Below are positions 60,295 to 64,000 of a stretch of DNA of 64,000 nucleotides, piece after piece. The notes beneath the pieces were generated by a model that saw nothing but the letters and a program-made list of their open reading frames with translations, searched no databases and was not told the DNA's origin. The translations under genes and the position numbers were made by a program. Location: the NCBI GenBank assembly GCA_040772505.1, contig JAXGYA010000001.1, positions 930,001-994,000 on the forward strand, read 5' to 3'. The stretch's first letter is position 1, and each line of letters begins with the position of its first letter. Source of the stretch: Mariniphaga sp040772505 (lineage in GTDB: Bacteria; Bacteroidota; Bacteroidia; Bacteroidales; Prolixibacteraceae).

Positions 60295-63200
60295 ATGAGT
60301 TGGATTAAAGATATGATTTCCCCAAGAACCCGTAATTGGGAAGAGTTTTACCGCAATCGCTGGCAATACGATAAAGTGGTCAGAAGTACGCACGGAGTGA
60401 ATTGTACAGGAGGTTGCAGCTGGAACATTCATGTAAAAGACGGGATTGTTGTTTCGGAATATCAGGCTTTGGATTATCCGCTGCTGGAGAGTAGCTTGCC
60501 ACATTATGAACCGCGGGGCTGCCAGCGGGGTATCTCTTTTTCGTGGTATTTATACAGCCCGGTGCGGGTCAAATATCCTATGATTCGCGGCGCACTGATT
60601 GACCTGTTCAGAGTCGAAAAGGAAAAAACCGGCGACGCTCTGTTGGCATGGCAGAATATTCAGCAAGACCCGGTCAAACGCAAACGTTATCAAAAGGCAC
60701 GTGGTAAAGGAGGATTCCGTAGGATAAGCTGGGATGAAGCTCTGGAGATTATTGGCGCTGCCAATATCTATACTGCCAAAAAGTATGGTCCCGACCGTGT
60801 GGTTGGTTTTTCGCCAATTCCAGCAATGTCGATGATGAGCTTTGCTGCCGGTTTCCGGTTTCTGCAGCTATTTGGCGGTGTGAGCCTGAGCTTTTACGAC
60901 TGGTATTGCGATTTGCCCAATGCGTTTCCCGAAATCTGGGGCGAACAAACTGATGTGGGCGAAAGCGCCGACTGGTACAACTCAAAATTTGTAGCTGTTA
61001 TGGGCGCCAACCTGGGAATGACCCGGACACCGGATGTTCCTTTTTTCGCTCAATCGCGGCATAACGGAACCAAAACTGTGGTATTCTCACCGGATTTCAG
61101 CATGGTGTCAAAGTATGCCGACCAGTGGATTCCTCTTCATGCCGGGCAGGATGGCGCATTCTGGATGGCAGTTACCCATGTGATACTGAAAGAGGCTCAC
61201 GCAGAACAACAGATTCCCTATTTTATTGAATACACAAAAAAATATAGCGACGGGCCGTTTCTGGTAGAACTCAACAAGGAAGATGATGGTTATGTCCCGG
61301 GAAGGCTGCTGCGTGCAAACCTTCTGGAAAAGTACAAAGACATTGAGAACGGAGATTGGAAATTTCTGAATATAGACGAAAGCAGTGATGAATTTGTGTG
61401 CCCCCGGGGCAGCTCGGGCCACCGCTGGCAGCAAGAGAAGGGGAGCTGGAACCTGCAATATAAAGATGGTGAAACCGGCGAAAAGTATAGCCCGATGCTC
61501 ACTCTGCTGAATAAAAATGATGAAATACTACAGGTAAATTTCACCCGCTTTGATAAAATGCAAACTGTTAAGCGGGGAGTGCCGGTGCGATATCTGAAAA
61601 CTGGGAGCGGCAAAATAGCCTACACCACGGTTTACGATCTGATGATGTCACAGCATGGGGTTGACCGCGGACTGGATGGTGATTTTCCCAAAGGATACGA
61701 AGATGCCGGCTCGGTTTATACTCCTGCATGGCAGGAAATTTATACCGGCATCGGTGCTGATACGGTCGTCCGGTTTGCACGCGAATGGTACAACACCGCC
61801 AGAGCTACCAAAGGAAAGTGCATGATAATTATAGGTGCCGGCGTAAACCATTGGTATCACAGTAACCTGATTTACCGTGCAGCCACAATGTCGTTGATGC
61901 TTACAGGCTGCATCGGCGTTAACGGAGGAGGACTTAACCACTATGTAGGACAGGAAAAGTTAGCGCCACAGGACTCATGGGCGCCAATCATGTCGGGGAA
62001 GGACTGGAAAATTCAGCCACGGTTTCAGCAGTCTCCCATCTGGCATTACATCCACTCAAGCCAGTGGCGATACGATGGCAATCAGGCAGATTACAATGCA
62101 GTGCCAAAAAATGATTTCTCTTCGCAGCATTCAGCCGATTTAATAGCCAAATCGGTACGCAATGGTTGGATGCCCTTCTATCCGCAATACAATAAAAACA
62201 CGTTTGATATTGCCAAAGAGGCTAAGAAAGCAGGCGCCGGCAATAAAAAAGAAGTTCAGGATTATATTATTGACCAGCTCAAAACCGGAAAGCTAAAATA
62301 TTCGGTAACCCAGCCCGATGAGGAGGAAAATTTTCCCCGGGTCTGGTTTATCTGGCGGGGTAATGCACTGCTGGCAAGCGCAAAAGGGCATGAATACTTT
62401 CTTAAGCACTATTTAGGCACTCATCACAACGAAATTGCCGATGAGGTTGCAAATCAATTTGTGAAGGAGGTTGAATGGAAAGAGAATGCTCCTGAAGGAA
62501 AAATGGACTTGGTGGTAGATTTGAATTTCAGGATGGATACTTCTGCGCTCTATTCCGACATTGTCCTCCCGGCAGCTTCATGGTATGAAAAGGCTGACCT
62601 GAACACCACCGATATGCACTCCTTCATTCATCCCTTGTCGGCAGCTATCCCGCCGGTTTGGGAATCCAAAACCGACTGGGAAATATTTCGTGAGATAGCT
62701 CGTGTAACCAGTGAAACAGCCAAAATACACCTGCCTGAGCCACAGCCTGACATCGTAAACCTTCCCATAGCACATGACACCCGTGGCGAAATTGCCCAAA
62801 CTGAGATAAAGGACTGGTTTACCGGTGAATGTGAACCTGTTCCCGGCAAAACCATGCACAATATTGAGATTATTGAGAGGGATTATACCCAGTTGTATAA
62901 CCGGTTTATCAGTCTGGGCGACAATATGATGGATGCTGTTGGAGCACATGGTATTTCTTTCCCTGTAGATGACTATTATGAGCAATTACTACGAAGTGAA
63001 AAACCGGTAAACACCTTTGGCGGCAAGAGCTATCCTTCAATTAAAGAGGATGTCAATGCCATTGATGCCGTGCTTCTTCTCTCTTCTCTGACAAACGGAA
63101 GGCTTAGTGAACGTGCATACCTTTCAGCGGAAAAAAACACCGGGCTTGATTTGAGCAAACTTCGAACCATTAACAACGATGCTTCCTGCACTTATAAAGA

Positions 63201-63906
63201 TTTGCAGGCACAACCGCGCCGCTTGCTCAATTCTCCCATCTGGTCGGGATTGAACGAAAACGGAAGGGCATATTCCGCCTATTCCTACAACGTGGAGTAT
63301 CTTTCTCCCTGGCGAACCCTGACAGGGCGGCAGCATTTCTACCTCGATCACCAGGGGTATATTCTTTTTGGTGAAAACATGCCCACTTATAAGCCATCTC
63401 CACGCCCCGAACTTTATGGCGAGCTGCGCATGTCGGTGAACGATGGCACGGCTAAATTGCTGAATGTGCTTACTCCTCACGGTAAATGGCATATTCACTC
63501 CACTTATGGCGATACTCTGCGAATGCTTACGTTGTCGCGGGGAATGGAGCCTTGCTGGATAAGCGAAGAAGATGCCGAAGAGTTGGGAATAAAGGATAAT
63601 GACTGGGTGGAAGTGTTAAACGATAACGGTGTGTATTGCACCCGCGCATGTGTGAGCGTGCGCATACCCAAAGGAGTCTGCATCATTTATCATTCGCCCG
63701 AACGCACCTATTCCATCCCTAAATCGCCAAGCCGCGGAAACCGAAGGGCAGGCGGACACAACAGCCTCACCCGTGTACACCTGAAGCCAAACCTTCTCGT
63801 GGGCGGATATGGGCAATTCACTTTTAGTATAAACTACTGGGGTCCTGTCGGCTCTAACAGGGATACCTTTGTCTTAGTGAAAAAAATGGATAAAGTAGAA
63901 TTTTAA
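60295..63906 (+). CDS. narG: Respiratory nitrate reductase alpha subunit NarG
   Basis: 1203 residues, the catalytic Mo-bis-MGD subunit. The [4Fe-4S] FS0 motif HX3CX3CX34C is complete (His 33, Cys 37, 41, 76), and YDWYCDLP (200-208) includes the Mo-ligand Asp 206. FSPIPAMSM and other blocks match E. coli NarG over the full length. There is no twin-arginine signal, so it should face the cytoplasm like E. coli NarG rather than the outward archaeal type. Thirty-nine bases after the cytochrome gene and 17 before narH. Confidence 0.97.
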   Translation: MSWIKDMISPRTRNWEEFYRNRWQYDKVVRSTHGVNCTGGCSWNIHVKDGIVVSEYQALDYPLLESSLPHYEPRGCQRGISFSWYLYSPVRVKYPMIRGALIDLFRVEKEKTGDALLAWQNIQQDPVKRKRYQKARGKGGFRRISWDEALEIIGAANIYTAKKYGPDRVVGFSPIPAMSMMSFAAGFRFLQLFGGVSLSFYDWYCDLPNAFPEIWGEQTDVGESADWYNSKFVAVMGANLGMTRTPDVPFFAQSRHNGTKTVVFSPDFSMVSKYADQWIPLHAGQDGAFWMAVTHVILKEAHAEQQIPYFIEYTKKYSDGPFLVELNKEDDGYVPGRLLRANLLEKYKDIENGDWKFLNIDESSDEFVCPRGSSGHRWQQEKGSWNLQYKDGETGEKYSPMLTLLNKNDEILQVNFTRFDKMQTVKRGVPVRYLKTGSGKIAYTTVYDLMMSQHGVDRGLDGDFPKGYEDAGSVYTPAWQEIYTGIGADTVVRFAREWYNTARATKGKCMIIIGAGVNHWYHSNLIYRAATMSLMLTGCIGVNGGGLNHYVGQEKLAPQDSWAPIMSGKDWKIQPRFQQSPIWHYIHSSQWRYDGNQADYNAVPKNDFSSQHSADLIAKSVRNGWMPFYPQYNKNTFDIAKEAKKAGAGNKKEVQDYIIDQLKTGKLKYSVTQPDEEENFPRVWFIWRGNALLASAKGHEYFLKHYLGTHHNEIADEVANQFVKEVEWKENAPEGKMDLVVDLNFRMDTSALYSDIVLPAASWYEKADLNTTDMHSFIHPLSAAIPPVWESKTDWEIFREIARVTSETAKIHLPEPQPDIVNLPIAHDTRGEIAQTEIKDWFTGECEPVPGKTMHNIEIIERDYTQLYNRFISLGDNMMDAVGAHGISFPVDDYYEQLLRSEKPVNTFGGKSYPSIKEDVNAIDAVLLLSSLTNGRLSERAYLSAEKNTGLDLSKLRTINNDASCTYKDLQAQPRRLLNSPIWSGLNENGRAYSAYSYNVEYLSPWRTLTGRQHFYLDHQGYILFGENMPTYKPSPRPELYGELRMSVNDGTAKLLNVLTPHGKWHIHSTYGDTLRMLTLSRGMEPCWISEEDAEELGIKDNDWVEVLNDNGVYCTRACVSVRIPKGVCIIYHSPERTYSIPKSPSRGNRRAGGHNSLTRVHLKPNLLVGGYGQFTFSINYWGPVGSNRDTFVLVKKMDKVEF

Positions 63907-63923
63907 ACAGAAAAACAGCAATT

Positions 63924-64000
63924 ATGAATATTCGATCACAAATTTCAATGGTTTTTCACCTCGACAAATGCATTGGCTGCCATACCTGCTCGATAGCCTG
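63924..64000 (+). CDS. narH: Nitrate reductase beta subunit NarH, 5' end only
   Basis: 25 codons are visible before the window ends: MNIRSQISMVFHLDKCIGCH then TCSIAC, the N-terminal strand and first iron-sulfur cysteine motif (CxxCxxxC) of NarH. The gene is cut by the right edge. It follows narG by 17 bases in the same operon. The gamma subunit and chaperone genes would be expected beyond the edge. Confidence 0.93.
   Translation, partial: MNIRSQISMVFHLDKCIGCHTCSIA

Noticed and set aside
60295..63906. Outward-facing (Tat-exported) nitrate reductase
   Set aside because: NarG begins directly with the conserved region and has no twin-arginine signal.

Overview
The window is a chromosomal segment from a member of the Bacteroidota, most likely an anaerobic or facultative, free-living Bacteroidales/Marinilabiliales-type organism. 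The evidence is a SusC/SusD pair, the gliding lipoprotein GldB, several LES-type lipoproteins, a BT_3928-type DoxX protein in a folP-cdaA-DUF1599-tpiA-prmA neighbourhood, and -7 promoter elements of the form TAnnTTTG. A dissimilatory nitrate reductase locus at the right end suggests nitrate respiration. No phage, transposase, integrase or CRISPR array was seen.

Left part (1-19.2 kb) is mostly housekeeping: a tRNA-Asp cut by the window edge, phosphoesterases, an erythromycin-esterase-like protein, a nitronate monooxygenase, and a divergent pair of units. One is folP-cdaA (folate and c-di-AMP synthesis, leftward). The other is DUF1599-DoxX-tpiA-prmA (rightward). These are followed by a small envelope block (beta-barrel protein, two LVIVD-repeat proteins), sixA-like and yfcE-like phosphatases, a TonB-dependent receptor, a low-molecular-weight protein tyrosine phosphatase, aroE overlapping a DUF368/PopT-type transporter, and an OlsF-type two-domain acyltransferase.

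At 19.26-19.94 kb lies a relic patch: the first 48 codons of a YgiQ-type radical SAM gene abut, in opposite orientation, an internal piece of a YhcC-type radical SAM gene, followed by short tandem repeats. Immediately to the right (19.9-31.3 kb) is a six-gene rightward catabolic operon: HpcH/HpaI aldolase, two paralogous GH20/GH67-like exported proteins, an amidohydrolase, a giant beta-helix protein and a Tat-exported Gfo/Idh/MocA protein with GH109-like features. It has no SusCD, transporter or regulator of its own.

The centre (31.4-42.2 kb) again is housekeeping: a carboxyltransferase with its biotin carrier, an LptF/G permease, tgt, an ECF-like sigma factor, rsmG, phosphofructokinase, a DUF1080 lipoprotein, gldB and nadE. 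Two of these have altered key residues: Tgt lacks the zinc cysteines, and NadE lacks the glutaminase cysteine.

From 42.2 to 53.8 kb is a leftward block: a PhoPQ-related alpha/beta hydrolase, a PKD lipoprotein, SusC and SusD, a strong intrinsic terminator, then two neutral-ceramidase-like proteins flanking a PHP-type phosphoesterase.

From 54.3 kb to the right edge is a nitrate respiration and molybdenum cofactor region: NarK with an unusual periplasmic insert, a TDT/SLAC1-type channel, a leftward operon of a THEP1-like NTPase, MobA and an unrecognised membrane protein that may be an ECF-like S/T fusion, then a rightward operon of a membrane-anchored dihaem cytochrome c (Thermus NarC-like), narG and the start of narH.
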